A stretch of DNA of 64,000 nt from assembly GCF_011044155.1 (NCBI RefSeq), contig NZ_CP049056.1, forward strand, positions 1,178,001-1,242,000. Reading direction: 5' to 3'. Below the pieces are notes generated by a model. That model was not told where the DNA came from. It was given only the letters and a program-made list of their open reading frames with translations, and did no database searches. The DNA comes from Pikeienuella piscinae (GTDB taxonomy: Bacteria > Pseudomonadota > Alphaproteobacteria > Rhodobacterales > Rhodobacteraceae). A program made the position numbers and the translations under genes. Of this stretch, positions 41,602 to 49,588 are shown piece after piece (the stretch's first letter is position 1; the number at the start of each line of letters is the position of its first letter).

Positions 41602-42770
41602 GCGTCGCTCCTTCCCAATATGACGGTCGCGCTGCCCGAGCGCTGGGATATTTGTCCGCCGGTCCCGTGCGCCAGCGCCAGGTCGCAATCAGGAACCTGC
41701 ACCTTCGGATGCGCCTCGCCGCGCAGTTGGCGCACCGCCTCGATCACCTTGGTCATCGAACCGCGATTGTTCGGGTGATTGTTGCAGAGCCCGCCGCCAT
41801 CGGTGTTGAAGGGCAGCTTGCCGACGCCCGAGATCAGGTTCCCGTCCGAGACGAACTTCCCGCCGTCGCCCTTCTCGCAAAACCCGAGATCCTCCAGCGT
41901 CTCCAGCACCGTGATGGTGAAGCTGTCGTAGATTGACGCGTACTTCATATCCGCCGGCGTCAGTCCTGCTTCCTCGAACGCGATCGGGCCGGAGCGGCGC
42001 GCGGCCGTCCATGTCAGATCGACCCTGCCGCCATTGGTGTGCTTCACCGCCTCGCCCTGCCCCAGCACCTTGACGCAGCGATCGCCGAGCGCTTTCGCGA
42101 TCTCCGGCTTCACGACGACCAGCGCGCCGCCGCCATCGCTGATGATGCAGCAATCCAGCCGGTGCAGCGGGTCGGCGATCATCGGCGAGTTCACCACATC
42201 CTCCACCGTCACCACGTCGCGCAGCATCGCATGTTCGTTGTGCTGTGCATGGTGGGAGGCCGCGACCTTGATCCAGGCGAGTTGCTCGCTCGTCGTGCCG
42301 AATTCATGCATGTGCCGCCGCGCGGCCATGGCGTAGAGATTGGTGACGGCCGGGCCATAGGGGAACTCGAAGCCCCGCTCCGGCATGTCGGCGCCGTGGT
42401 CGCGCGCGCCGAGCGCTTTCACGCCTTCCGCGCGCGGGCGTCCCGCCAGCGTGACCAGCGCGACATCGCATTTCCCCGCCGCGATGGCCTGCATCGCATG
42501 GCCGACATGCACGATATAGGAGGAACCGCCCGTCTCCGTCGCGTCCGTGTATCTGAGGTTGAGCCCCATATACTCGGCCATGGAGAGCCCGCCGAGCCCC
42601 GGCGCCACGCCGTCGCAGAAATAGCCGTCCACGTCCTTCTTGGTCAGCCCGGCGTCGCGAAGCGCCCCGAGCGCGACCTCGGCGTGAAGCTGCGGCGTGG
42701 TCTTGTCGACCGCTTTCCGCGTTGGATGCTCGTAGACGCCTGCGATCCAGGCCTTGGCTTGTCGCGCCAT
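41598..42770 (-). CDS. SCP2-type thiolase-fold protein lacking the usual nucleophilic cysteine
   Basis: The 390-residue protein has a thiolase fold: GLGGLSMAEYMGL, IISDGGGALVVVKPE, YASIYDSFTITVLETLEDLG and a C-terminal glycine loop in AHGTGGQISQRSGSATVIL. Where catalytic thiolases have a cysteine, it reads TETGGSSYIVHVGHA, and the C-terminal Cys-Gly motif reads HGTGG. Thiolase-fold partners of DUF35 without the cysteine include the Ltp2-type retro-aldolases that cleave side-chain CoA thioesters. It therefore more probably cleaves a beta-hydroxyacyl-CoA by retro-aldol chemistry than by thiolysis; that is inference. GGGGGAGAG lies before the ATG. Confidence 0.88.
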   Translation of the reverse strand: MARQAKAWIAGVYEHPTRKAVDKTTPQLHAEVALGALRDAGLTKKDVDGYFCDGVAPGLGGLSMAEYMGLNLRYTDATETGGSSYIVHVGHAMQAIAAGKCDVALVTLAGRPRAEGVKALGARDHGADMPERGFEFPYGPAVTNLYAMAARRHMHEFGTTSEQLAWIKVAASHHAQHNEHAMLRDVVTVEDVVNSPMIADPLHRLDCCIISDGGGALVVVKPEIAKALGDRCVKVLGQGEAVKHTNGGRVDLTWTAARRSGPIAFEEAGLTPADMKYASIYDSFTITVLETLEDLGFCEKGDGGKFVSDGNLISGVGKLPFNTDGGGLCNNHPNNRGSMTKVIEAVRQLRGEAHPKVQVPDCDLALAHGTGGQISQRSGSATVILGRSDA

Positions 42771-42797
42771 GCGGTTCTCTCCCCCGTTACCCTTCGG

Positions 42798-43209
42798 TCA
42801 ATAGAATTTCGGCAGGTCGTGCGTATTCTTGGCCAGATAGCACAGCATCATCCGCGGCCCGTCTTCTCGATCTCGCGGAGCACAACGTGGCGCCGATTCG
42901 GGTCGGTGCGGAAAGGCCGCGGCCCCTCGATCGGTCGCTCCGCCTCGGAACCGCCTTTCGTCCGCGCGGTCAGCAGCATCTTGTTCACCACCCGCGCGGC
43001 GAAGATCCAGTGATCTTCGCCCGAGATCACGTAATTCTCGCCATCGCGCGCCGCCCCGCCCCCAGCCGGGTCGCATCCGGCCCGGCCATTGGCTTCGTCA
43101 TCGCGGAAATCGCCTTGGCGCAGAGTTCGACCACGAGCCGCGCCGCGTCGCTCGACGCCCTTCTCGACGTGGCGTCGGTGACGGTCACATCGCAGCCGGC
43201 CAGGGCCAT
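42798..43209 (-). pseudogene. Acyl-CoA dehydrogenase remnant with frameshifts
   Basis: Three minus-strand frames carry successive pieces of an acyl-CoA dehydrogenase. From the ATG at 43209: ARLVVELCAKAISAMTKPMAGPDATRLG, matching the flavin-binding AMTEPDAGSDATR block. Then, in another frame, ENYVISGEDHWIFAARVVNK and MLLTARTK, matching the following GEKIWISGA...MLLLART block. Finally, in a third frame, a C-terminus KNTHDLPKFY, like the GLPKSY end of the dehydrogenase encoded at 48120. Most of the C-terminal domain is deleted. It lay first in the thiolase operon, just after the operator at 43232-43249. Confidence 0.6.
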
Positions 43210-43231
43210 CTTGTCGATCGACGATCTGATT

Positions 43232-43249
43232 TACATACTCTCGTATGTA
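43232..43249. promoter_or_regulatory. Perfect inverted repeat, probable operator
   Basis: TACATACTCTCGTATGTA is a perfect 7-4-7 dyad in an AT-rich spot between the acyl-CoA synthetase stop and the dehydrogenase remnant. This is the position expected for the operator of the minus-strand thiolase, DUF35 and lyase operon. Such dyads are typical of TetR- or GntR-type repressors; none is encoded next to it, and the nearest regulators are IclR proteins. Confidence 0.55.
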
Positions 43250-43302
43250 TCCGCGTGGCGACCGAAGCGGCCGCGCCGAACAGTCCGCGCATGCCCCGTG
43301 GT

Positions 43303-44838
43303 TCAACCGCTCCGCGCCCCCGCATCAGCGACCAGCGCCCGCAGCTCCGTCTTCACAACCTTCCCGTAATTGTTCTTGGGCAGGCGCGGCAGCGCGAGAT
43401 AGGCCTTCGGCCGCTTGAAGCGGGCGATCATTCCGCGGCAATGCGCGTCCAGCGCCGCCTCGTCGAGCGCGCGCCCCTCCACCGTCACGACGCAGGCGAC
43501 GACCTCCTCGCCCCAGTCGGGATGGGGCCGGCCAACGACCGCGACCTCGTCCACATCGGAATGATGCAGCAGCGCCTCCTCGACCTCTCGCGGGTAGATG
43601 TTCGCGCCTCCCGAAATGATCACGTCCTTGGAGCGATCGTGTAGCGCCAGCATCCCGCTTTCATCCAGCGCGCCCATGTCCCCGGTGCGGAGCCAGCCGT
43701 CTACGAGCGTCTCGCGCGTCGCTTTCTCATTGCGCCAGTAGCCCTTCATGACGGCAGGACCGGCGACCTCGATCTCACCGATCTCGCCGGTCGGCAAGAC
43801 CCGTCCGTCAGGGCCGACGATCCTGATCCGCGAAACCGCCTGCGCGTAGCCGACCGAACCCGCCCGCGCCCGCCATTCGGCGTGAGCGCGGTCAGACACG
43901 ATCTCCCGCGGCAGAACCGAGATCGCCATCGGGCATTCGCCCTGCCCGTAGATCTGCACGAACCGGTCGCCCATGACCTCAACCGCATCGACGATATCGG
44001 CCAGGTGCATCGGCCCCCCCCCATAGACGATGGTGTCGATCCCCTCGCCCGTCCCGCCGGTCTTTCGCATATGCGCAACGAGCCGGTGGATCATCGTCGG
44101 CGCCGCGAACATCGAGACGCGCCCGATCTTCGGCGCGAGGCCGGCGATCTCCGTCGGCTCGAAGCCGCCCGATTCAGGACAGACATGGCGCGCCCCGGCG
44201 ATCGCGAACATCAGGCTGTAGAGGCCGGCGCCATGCGACATCGGCGCCGCGTATAGCGTCGCGTCCCGCCGCTCCACCGGCGAGACATCGGCGAGATAGC
44301 CGAAGGCCATCGCCGCCAGGTTGCCCGCCGAAAGCATCACGCCCTTCGGCCGGCCGGTCGTCCCAGAGGTGTAGAATAGCCATATGAGATCGTCGGCGCC
44401 GATGGACGCGGGGGCCGGCATGGGCGCCGCCGCTTTCAGCCGGTCGAACGGCGTCCCCACCATGACAATTTCGATATCTGCGAGGCCCAGCGCCGCCAGC
44501 GGCGTTCCGACATCCTCGCTCGCCAGAACGAGTTTCGCGTCGGAATCGCGAAGGATGAATCCTGCCTCCTTCGGGTGGAGCTTGGCGTTGATCGGCACCG
44601 CGACGAGGCCGGCGTGCCAGACGCCGTAGAGCGCCTCAAGATACTCTGTCCGGTTGGTCATGAAGATCGCGACGCGCTCGCCCCGCTCCAGCCCATGCGC
44701 GCCGCGAAGCCCTGCCGCGACGCCTGCGGTCGCGCGCGCGAAACCGGCATAGTCCGCGACCAGCGCCTCGCCTCTGAACAGCGCCGGCGCGTCGGGCGTG
44801 ACGCGCGCCGCCCGCATGATCCATTCAGCTGGGTTCAT
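43303..44838 (-). CDS. AMP-forming acyl-CoA synthetase/ligase
   Basis: The 511-residue ANL-superfamily enzyme has the P-loop LFYTSGTTGRPKGVM, the A5-type motif QIYGQGECPM, the hinge GWLRTGDMGALDE and the C-terminal catalytic lysine region PKNNYGKVVK. It activates a carboxylic acid with ATP and CoA to the acyl-CoA. GGAGGGCGGAA precedes the ATG at 44838. The surrounding dehydrogenases, hydratases and thiolase imply that it charges the acid whose CoA ester the cluster degrades. The nature of the acid is not evident; an aromatic or branched short-chain acid would fit. Confidence 0.92.
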   Translation of the reverse strand: MNPAEWIMRAARVTPDAPALFRGEALVADYAGFARATAGVAAGLRGAHGLERGERVAIFMTNRTEYLEALYGVWHAGLVAVPINAKLHPKEAGFILRDSDAKLVLASEDVGTPLAALGLADIEIVMVGTPFDRLKAAAPMPAPASIGADDLIWLFYTSGTTGRPKGVMLSAGNLAAMAFGYLADVSPVERRDATLYAAPMSHGAGLYSLMFAIAGARHVCPESGGFEPTEIAGLAPKIGRVSMFAAPTMIHRLVAHMRKTGGTGEGIDTIVYGGGPMHLADIVDAVEVMGDRFVQIYGQGECPMAISVLPREIVSDRAHAEWRARAGSVGYAQAVSRIRIVGPDGRVLPTGEIGEIEVAGPAVMKGYWRNEKATRETLVDGWLRTGDMGALDESGMLALHDRSKDVIISGGANIYPREVEEALLHHSDVDEVAVVGRPHPDWGEEVVACVVTVEGRALDEAALDAHCRGMIARFKRPKAYLALPRLPKNNYGKVVKTELRALVADAGARSG

Positions 44839-44872
44839 TTCCGCCCTCCCGTCCTTTTCACGACAGCACCCA

Positions 44873-45331
44873 TTAGAAACCCGCCTTCGGCGCCAAAAGC
44901 GAGAGCGCCGGGAACAGCACGATGAGCGTGGAGACGCCGGCGTCCAGCCCAACCGGCGGCGTGATCAGCCTGGGATGGGCGCCAAAGGAGACGAAACTCT
45001 CGGCGCACGCCATGATGAACAACACCGCCGCGCGCGATGGCGAAGCTGCGCCAGTCCAGCTTCCGCACCGCGACGCCGCGGCGCATCGCAAATGAAAGAA
45101 GGCTCCCGTCCAGGTGGCGGCGAATATTTCGCCGCAGATGCCGCCCAGTGTGACGATCCGAAAGAGAGGAGCGCAAGCGCGATCCCGAACCTCGCGCACC
45201 AGTTCTGCGCCGGGGGCGCACCCGCTCTGCGGCGAGTCGTCGACGTCCGGCGGTCTCACCTCGGCCAACGCGGGCGTCGCCGCGACAAACGCGATCGCTG
45301 GCGGGGCCGCCTTCAATCCGTTTGCTGGCAT
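44873..45331 (-). pseudogene. TRAP transporter remnant (DctM C-terminal fragment)
   Basis: A 152-codon frame begins with a signal-peptide-like stretch, LKAAPPAIAFVAATPALA, and then shows TRAP large-permease pieces: IVTLGGICGEIFAATW (compare GGIFTATEAGA), AAVLFIMACAESFVSFG and a terminal LITPPVGLDAGVSTLIVLFP (compare TPPLGLN). KLDWRSFAIA, which should join two of these, lies in a neighbouring frame. The large helices between are missing. I read it as the collapsed remains of a dctP-dctQ-dctM operon, with the binding-protein signal peptide now joined to the end of DctM. Confidence 0.55.
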
Positions 45332-45384
45332 GTAGGCGCCTGCGCAATCCGCCGTCGCCCTGCGCCCGCTTTTCACACGAGTCG

Positions 45385-46185
45385 TCATGCCCGGGGTTTC
45401 TCCCGGCCTTCCGTACTGGCGCCGCCAAGGATTCCTGAAATCTCGCCGGCCGCCGCCACTGACAGCCGCGCGAAGCGCTCCGCCTCCCGCCGCCCGCGGG
45501 TGATCGGCGCCGCGATCACCAGCGCCGCCGCCAGCGCGCCCCCGGCCCCCCGGATCGGCGCGGCGAAGCCGGCCGCATCGGCCGAATATTCTCCGAAAGT
45601 GATAGAGACGCCGCTCTCGCGCAGAACCTGCAATTGGCCCTCCAACACCTCCGGGTCGGTCACGGTCGCGTCGGATTTCTTCTCCAGCGCGGTCGTCTCG
45701 TAATAGGCCCTTCGCGCCTGCTCGCTCCGTTCCGCCAGGAACAGCTTGCCGCAAGCCGTGGCGTAGAGCGGCCGCCTGGTGCCGACCGGCACGGCGTAGC
45801 GCACCGGGTTCGGCGACTCGGCGATCTCGACATAGGTCAGATGCGCGCCGTCCGGGTCAAGCGTCGCGAGCAGCACCGATTCGCCGCTCTCCTCCATCGC
45901 CTTTTCCAGCGACGGCCGCGCGATCTGGCTGATCGTCTTGCCGGCGAGGATCGCCGAGGCGAGCGCGAAGGACTGCGGCCCGAGCGAATAGAGCGCCCGC
46001 TCGCGCGCAAGATAGCCCTGGTCGGCCAGCGCCTTCAGCGTGGATGAGAGCGAACTCTTCGGAACGTCGAGCCGGGTCGCGATATCGGAAAGACTCAACC
46101 CCCGCGGGCTAGCCGCGAGCAGACGCAACAGCGCGAAGGCGCGCGGCAGCACCATTGGCCCGTCCTGACGAACGACGCCGCTCAT
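45385..46185 (-). CDS. IclR-family transcriptional regulator
   Basis: This 266-residue IclR protein has an N-terminal winged helix (LSLSDIATRLDVPKSSLSST, about residues 30-50) and a GAF-like effector domain with YATACGKLFLAERSEQARRAYYE and FGEYSADAAGFAAPI. GGAGG lies nine bases before the ATG at 46185. It sits between the remains of a TRAP gene and the SDR gene on the same strand and probably controls the acyl-CoA catabolic operons around it. Confidence 0.92.
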   Translation of the reverse strand: MSGVVRQDGPMVLPRAFALLRLLAASPRGLSLSDIATRLDVPKSSLSSTLKALADQGYLARERALYSLGPQSFALASAILAGKTISQIARPSLEKAMEESGESVLLATLDPDGAHLTYVEIAESPNPVRYAVPVGTRRPLYATACGKLFLAERSEQARRAYYETTALEKKSDATVTDPEVLEGQLQVLRESGVSITFGEYSADAAGFAAPIRGAGGALAAALVIAAPITRGRREAERFARLSVAAAGEISGILGGASTEGREKPRA

Positions 46186-46233
46186 ATCGCCAACCCTCCG
46201 GCGAGCGCGCACACATTGCTCAGGGATCGGTAA

Positions 46234-46255
46234 CGAATTCCTGTATCCGAATTCG
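46234..46255. promoter_or_regulatory. Repeated CGAATTC before the IclR gene
   Basis: CGAATTC occurs at 46234-46240 and again within CGAATTCG at 46248-46255, separated by CTGTATC, in the short gap between the SDR stop and the IclR start. As GAATTC is itself palindromic, the pair forms both a direct and an inverted repeat. It may be the autoregulatory site of the IclR protein; evidence is position only. Confidence 0.3.
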
Positions 46256-46275
46256 CATCAGCGCGCGGCGCCAGA

Positions 46276-47085
46276 TCAAGCATTCCCGCCCCGCGCTCCG
46301 ATACGCGGATCGAGTCGCATCGCCTCCATCGTTAGCCCGGCGCCGCCATCCACCGGAATCAGCGCGCCGGTGACATAGCCCGCCATGTCCGACGCGAGGA
46401 AAAGGCACATGTTGGCGATGTCCTCGTTCGACCCGAGCCGCTCCAGGGGAATGGAGGCGCGCCGCCGCTCCAGCGCCGCCTCGTCGGAGTAAAGCCGGGC
46501 GACCCCGCCGCTATCCGCGATCGGGCCCGGCGAAACCGAATTGATCCGCACGCCATGATGGCCCCATTCCAGCGCCAGCGTCCGCGTCAACTGATCGACG
46601 CCCGCCTTCGCCGCGCAGACATGGCCCTGCCCGCTCATCGCGCGCCAGGATTGCGGCGCCGTGATATTGACGACCGACGCGCCCGGCTTGGTCAGATGCG
46701 GAAAGACCGCGCGCATGACGTGGAACGTGCCGAGCAGGTCGATCTCCATCACCGTCCGAAAGGCGTTGGAGGACATCCCGTTCACGAGGGCGAGGAAATT
46801 GCCGGCGGCGCCTGAGATCACCACGTCCAGCCCGCCCATCTCCGCGGCGGCCCGCGCGACGACGCCCTCGACCGCGCCCATGTCGCGCACATCGGCGGCG
46901 CCGCCCCCGGCCCGACCGCCATGCGCGGAAAGCCGCTCGACGGCGGCCCCGACCTTCGCAGCGTCTCGCGAGAAAACGAAGACCGCCGCGCTCGCCTTCG
47001 CGAACCCTTCCGCCACGCCAAGGTTGATGCCGCTCGTTCCGCCCGCGACGAGCACCCTCTTGCCGGAGAAATCCAGGCTCGCCAT
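46276..47085 (-). CDS. SDR-family oxidoreductase, 2,4-dienoyl-CoA reductase-like
   Basis: The 269-residue short-chain dehydrogenase has the cofactor motif VLVAGGTSGINLGVAEGFAK, VVISGAAGNFL for the NNAG region and INSVSPGPIADSGGV. In place of the usual SxnYxxxK it reads PQSWRAMSGQGHVCAAKAG: the lysine is kept but the tyrosine is not, as in 2,4-dienoyl-CoA reductases. The start is either GTG 47094, overlapping the hydratase stop (GTGA), or ATG 47085, which I chose. It follows an enoyl-CoA hydratase gene, so a role in unsaturated acyl-CoA reduction is likely. Confidence 0.87.
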   Translation of the reverse strand: MASLDFSGKRVLVAGGTSGINLGVAEGFAKASAAVFVFSRDAAKVGAAVERLSAHGGRAGGGAADVRDMGAVEGVVARAAAEMGGLDVVISGAAGNFLALVNGMSSNAFRTVMEIDLLGTFHVMRAVFPHLTKPGASVVNITAPQSWRAMSGQGHVCAAKAGVDQLTRTLALEWGHHGVRINSVSPGPIADSGGVARLYSDEAALERRRASIPLERLGSNEDIANMCLFLASDMAGYVTGALIPVDGGAGLTMEAMRLDPRIGARGGNA

Positions 47086-47090
47086 GGCGC

Positions 47091-47888
47091 TCACCGCCCC
47101 CGGAAAACGGGTTTGCGCTTCTCGTTGAAGGCCGTCACGCCCTCGACCCAATCCTCGCTCGCGGCGCAGCGGCCGAAGCTCGCGGCCTCCATCGCAAGTT
47201 GGGTCTCGAGGTGATTGAGCGCGGCGGCGTTCATCAGCTTCTTGATCCCGCCATAGGCCAGCGTCGGCCCGTCCGCGAGTCGCCGCGCCAACTTCGCGGT
47301 TTCCTCCGCCAGCGTTCCCGCCGGCGCGATCCGGTTGATCAGTCCCCAGTCGAGAGCCTGATTCGCGTCCATCCGGTCCGCCAGCATCGCGATCTCCTTG
47401 GCCCGGCTCAGCCCGACGAGCCGCGGCAGCCAATAACTGCCGCTGGCGTCCGGCGTCGTCCCGATGGCGGAATAGGCGAAGCGGAAGATCGCTTTCTCAT
47501 CGGCGATGGTCATGTCGGCGGCCATCATGAAGGACATCCCCGCCCCCGCCGCCGCGCCCTCCACCGAGGCGATCACCGGCTTCTCCATCCGGGTCAGGGA
47601 AATCAGCATCGCGTCGAGATTGTGGATGCGCCGCTCGAAATAGGAGCGCCGCCATTCCGGCGTCTCTCTGGTGAATTCGAGAAAGCTCTTCACATCGCCG
47701 CCGGCCATGAAATTGCCGCCGGCGCCCTTCAGCACGACGCAGCGCACCTCGCGGTCGGCCTCCAGTTCGGGAACCACGTCGAACATCGCATGGCGCATCT
47801 CCAAGGAGAACGCGTTCAGCTCCTTCGGACGGTTGAAGGTCAGCGTCGCGACGCCATCCACGACATCAACAAGCAGGTGATCTGTCAT
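47091..47888 (-). CDS. Enoyl-CoA hydratase/isomerase
   Basis: This 265-residue crotonase-fold enzyme has ATLTFNRPKELNAFSLEMRH, the oxyanion-hole segments GAGGNFMAGGDVKSF and VEGAAAGAGMSFMMAADM, and the C-terminal FNEKRKPVFRGR. The usual catalytic glutamate region reads DASGSYWLPRLVG, so it may be an isomerase or another crotonase variant and not a standard hydratase. It belongs to the minus-strand run MaoC, acyl-CoA dehydrogenase, hydratase, SDR. Confidence 0.9.
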   Translation of the reverse strand: MTDHLLVDVVDGVATLTFNRPKELNAFSLEMRHAMFDVVPELEADREVRCVVLKGAGGNFMAGGDVKSFLEFTRETPEWRRSYFERRIHNLDAMLISLTRMEKPVIASVEGAAAGAGMSFMMAADMTIADEKAIFRFAYSAIGTTPDASGSYWLPRLVGLSRAKEIAMLADRMDANQALDWGLINRIAPAGTLAEETAKLARRLADGPTLAYGGIKKLMNAAALNHLETQLAMEAASFGRCAASEDWVEGVTAFNEKRKPVFRGR

Positions 47889-47924
47889 CCGGCGGCTTCC
47901 TCTCTCTCCCTTCGCCTCGTCATT

Positions 47925-48107
47925 TCAGGCGCTCGCGCGGCCACGGTCGCGCGCGACCCGCCCGCCAGCGAGGGCGGCGACGCGCGCGATCCCAGAGCTT
48001 GTCGCGGCTTCGCCCGGGGCCTTGTCGCAATGGACGATGGCGCCCTTCGCGGCCTGGGATATCTCCGCGCTCTTCACTCCGCAGGCGCGCGCCTCGTCGA
48101 CATGCAC
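47925..48107 (-). pseudogene. Unidentified short coding scrap in the beta-oxidation operon
   Basis: A 60-codon frame starts at an ATG 13 bases after the dehydrogenase stop: MHVDEARACGVKSAEISQA and HCDKAPGEAATSSGIARVAA. Third positions are almost all G or C, unlike a random frame, which implies that it was or is coding. The product matches no family that I recognise and has no good ribosome site. Because similar spots in this region hold truncated CoA-metabolism genes, I regard it as a remnant, although a small intact gene is possible. Confidence 0.3.
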
Positions 48108-48119
48108 CCCCGCCTCCCC

Positions 48120-49283
48120 TCAGTACGACTTCGGCAATCCCAGCACCTTCTCGCCGATGAAACTGGCGATAAGCTGTTCGGAGACCGGCGCGATCCGCGC
48201 GATCATCACTTCGCGGAGCAGCCGCTCGACATGGTATTCCTTGGCGTAGCCCATGCCGCCATGGGTGAGAACGGACTGCAAAGCCGCATCGTATCCTGCT
48301 CTGGCGCCAAGAAACTTCGCAGCGTTCGCCTCCGCGCCGCAGTCCTGGCCCGCGTCGAAAAGCTCCGCCGCGCGCATCACCGTCAGCCACGCCGCCTCCA
48401 GATGCATCCAGTTCTCCGCCAGCGGGTGCTGGATGCCCTGGTTCTGCCCGATCGGGCGGCCGAAGACCTCCCGCTCCATCGCGTAGCCGGCGGCGCGGCG
48501 CAGCGCATCCTCGCCAATGCCGACGCCCTCGGCCCCGATCAGGATGCGCTCGGGGTTCATCGAGTGAAGGATATAGCCGAAACCCTTTCCCTCCTCGCCG
48601 ATCAGATCCTCATCGGGAATGAAGAAATCGTCGAAGAAGATCATGTTCGAATCGACGCATTTCCGGCCCATCTTCTCGATCAGCCGCACTTCGATCTGCG
48701 CGCGGTCGAAATCGGTGTAGAAGATCGAAAGCGCCTGCGTCGGCTTCCTCGCGTCCTCCGGTTTCGTCGTCCTGGCCAGCAGCATCAGCTTGTCCGCGAC
48801 CTGCGCGGTCGAGTTCCAGATCTTCCGCCCGTTGATCAGCCAGCCGCCATCGACCTTCTTCGCGAAGGTCTTGATCGCCAGCGTGTTCAGCCCCGCATCC
48901 GGCTCGGTGACGCCGAAGGCGACCTTGTCCTCGCCCCGCACGAGGCGCGGCAGCCAACGCTTCTTCTGCTCGTCCGAGCCGAAGACGACGATCGGGTGCG
49001 GGCCGAACATCGAAATATGGATCGCGGACGCCGCCGACATCGCGCCCTGCCGGGCGACCGTGTTCATCATCACCGCCGCCTCGCGCACGCCCAGCCCGGC
49101 GCCGCCGAACGCCTCCGGCATGGTGACGCCCAGCCATCCGCCTTCGGCGATCGCGTCGCGGAACTCGTGCGGAAAGCGCCCGTCCGCATCGCGCGCGAGC
49201 CAGTAGTCGTCGCCGAATCTTTCGCAGACCGCGGCGACGCCGTCGCGGATGGTCGAAAGATCGTCGGAAAGCCGCCGTCTCAT
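48120..49283 (-). CDS. Acyl-CoA dehydrogenase
   Basis: The 387-residue flavoprotein dehydrogenase has the FAD and substrate blocks FGVTEPDAGLNTLAIKTFA and IKIWNSTAQVADK-like sequence (NGRKIWNSTAQVADKLMLLA), REVFGRPIGQNQGIQHPLAE and THGGMGYAKEYHVERLLREV. It introduces a 2,3 double bond into an acyl-CoA and passes electrons to ETF. AAAGGA lies five bases before the ATG at 49283. A decayed dehydrogenase fragment lies directly upstream. Confidence 0.93.
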   Translation of the reverse strand: MRRRLSDDLSTIRDGVAAVCERFGDDYWLARDADGRFPHEFRDAIAEGGWLGVTMPEAFGGAGLGVREAAVMMNTVARQGAMSAASAIHISMFGPHPIVVFGSDEQKKRWLPRLVRGEDKVAFGVTEPDAGLNTLAIKTFAKKVDGGWLINGRKIWNSTAQVADKLMLLARTTKPEDARKPTQALSIFYTDFDRAQIEVRLIEKMGRKCVDSNMIFFDDFFIPDEDLIGEEGKGFGYILHSMNPERILIGAEGVGIGEDALRRAAGYAMEREVFGRPIGQNQGIQHPLAENWMHLEAAWLTVMRAAELFDAGQDCGAEANAAKFLGARAGYDAALQSVLTHGGMGYAKEYHVERLLREVMIARIAPVSEQLIASFIGEKVLGLPKSY

Positions 49284-49293
49284 CCCAGTCCTT

Positions 49294-49585
49294 TCATCGC
49301 GCCGCGAACCGGCGGGCATGCGTCTCCGCCTCGCCCATACGCGTCGTCAGCAACAAGAGCCGTTCATGGAAACGGCCGATCTGAAGCGCGCCGGTCCTGC
49401 CGACGCCGCCCTGCTCCTCGGGCCATGAGGGGACGAGCCGCCCTACCCGGCGGCGCCTTCCGCGGAAGGAGGCCGCGCGAGGAGCGGACGCGCATTTCAT
49501 CCGGACGGTTCTGGCGCGGAAATGCCCGTGCCTCACCCCGAAAGGCGCGGTCCGCATCGTTGACTGCGAGCGGCATCGCGATCAC
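49294..49585 (-). pseudogene. Acyl-CoA dehydrogenase N-terminal remnant
   Basis: One frame reads VNDADRAFRGEARAFPRQNRPDEMR, which matches the N-terminus of FadE-type dehydrogenases (FRxEVRAFxxxNLPxEMR). After a shift the next frame continues GRLVPSWPEEQGGVGRTGAL, matching the GWLxPxWPxExGGxG block, and ends with HERLLLLTTRMGEAETHARR before a stop at 49294. The FAD domain and the C-terminal half are gone. It lies between the MaoC gene and an intact dehydrogenase gene, suggesting loss of a duplicated or partner dehydrogenase. Confidence 0.5.
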
Positions 49586-49588
49586 CGG

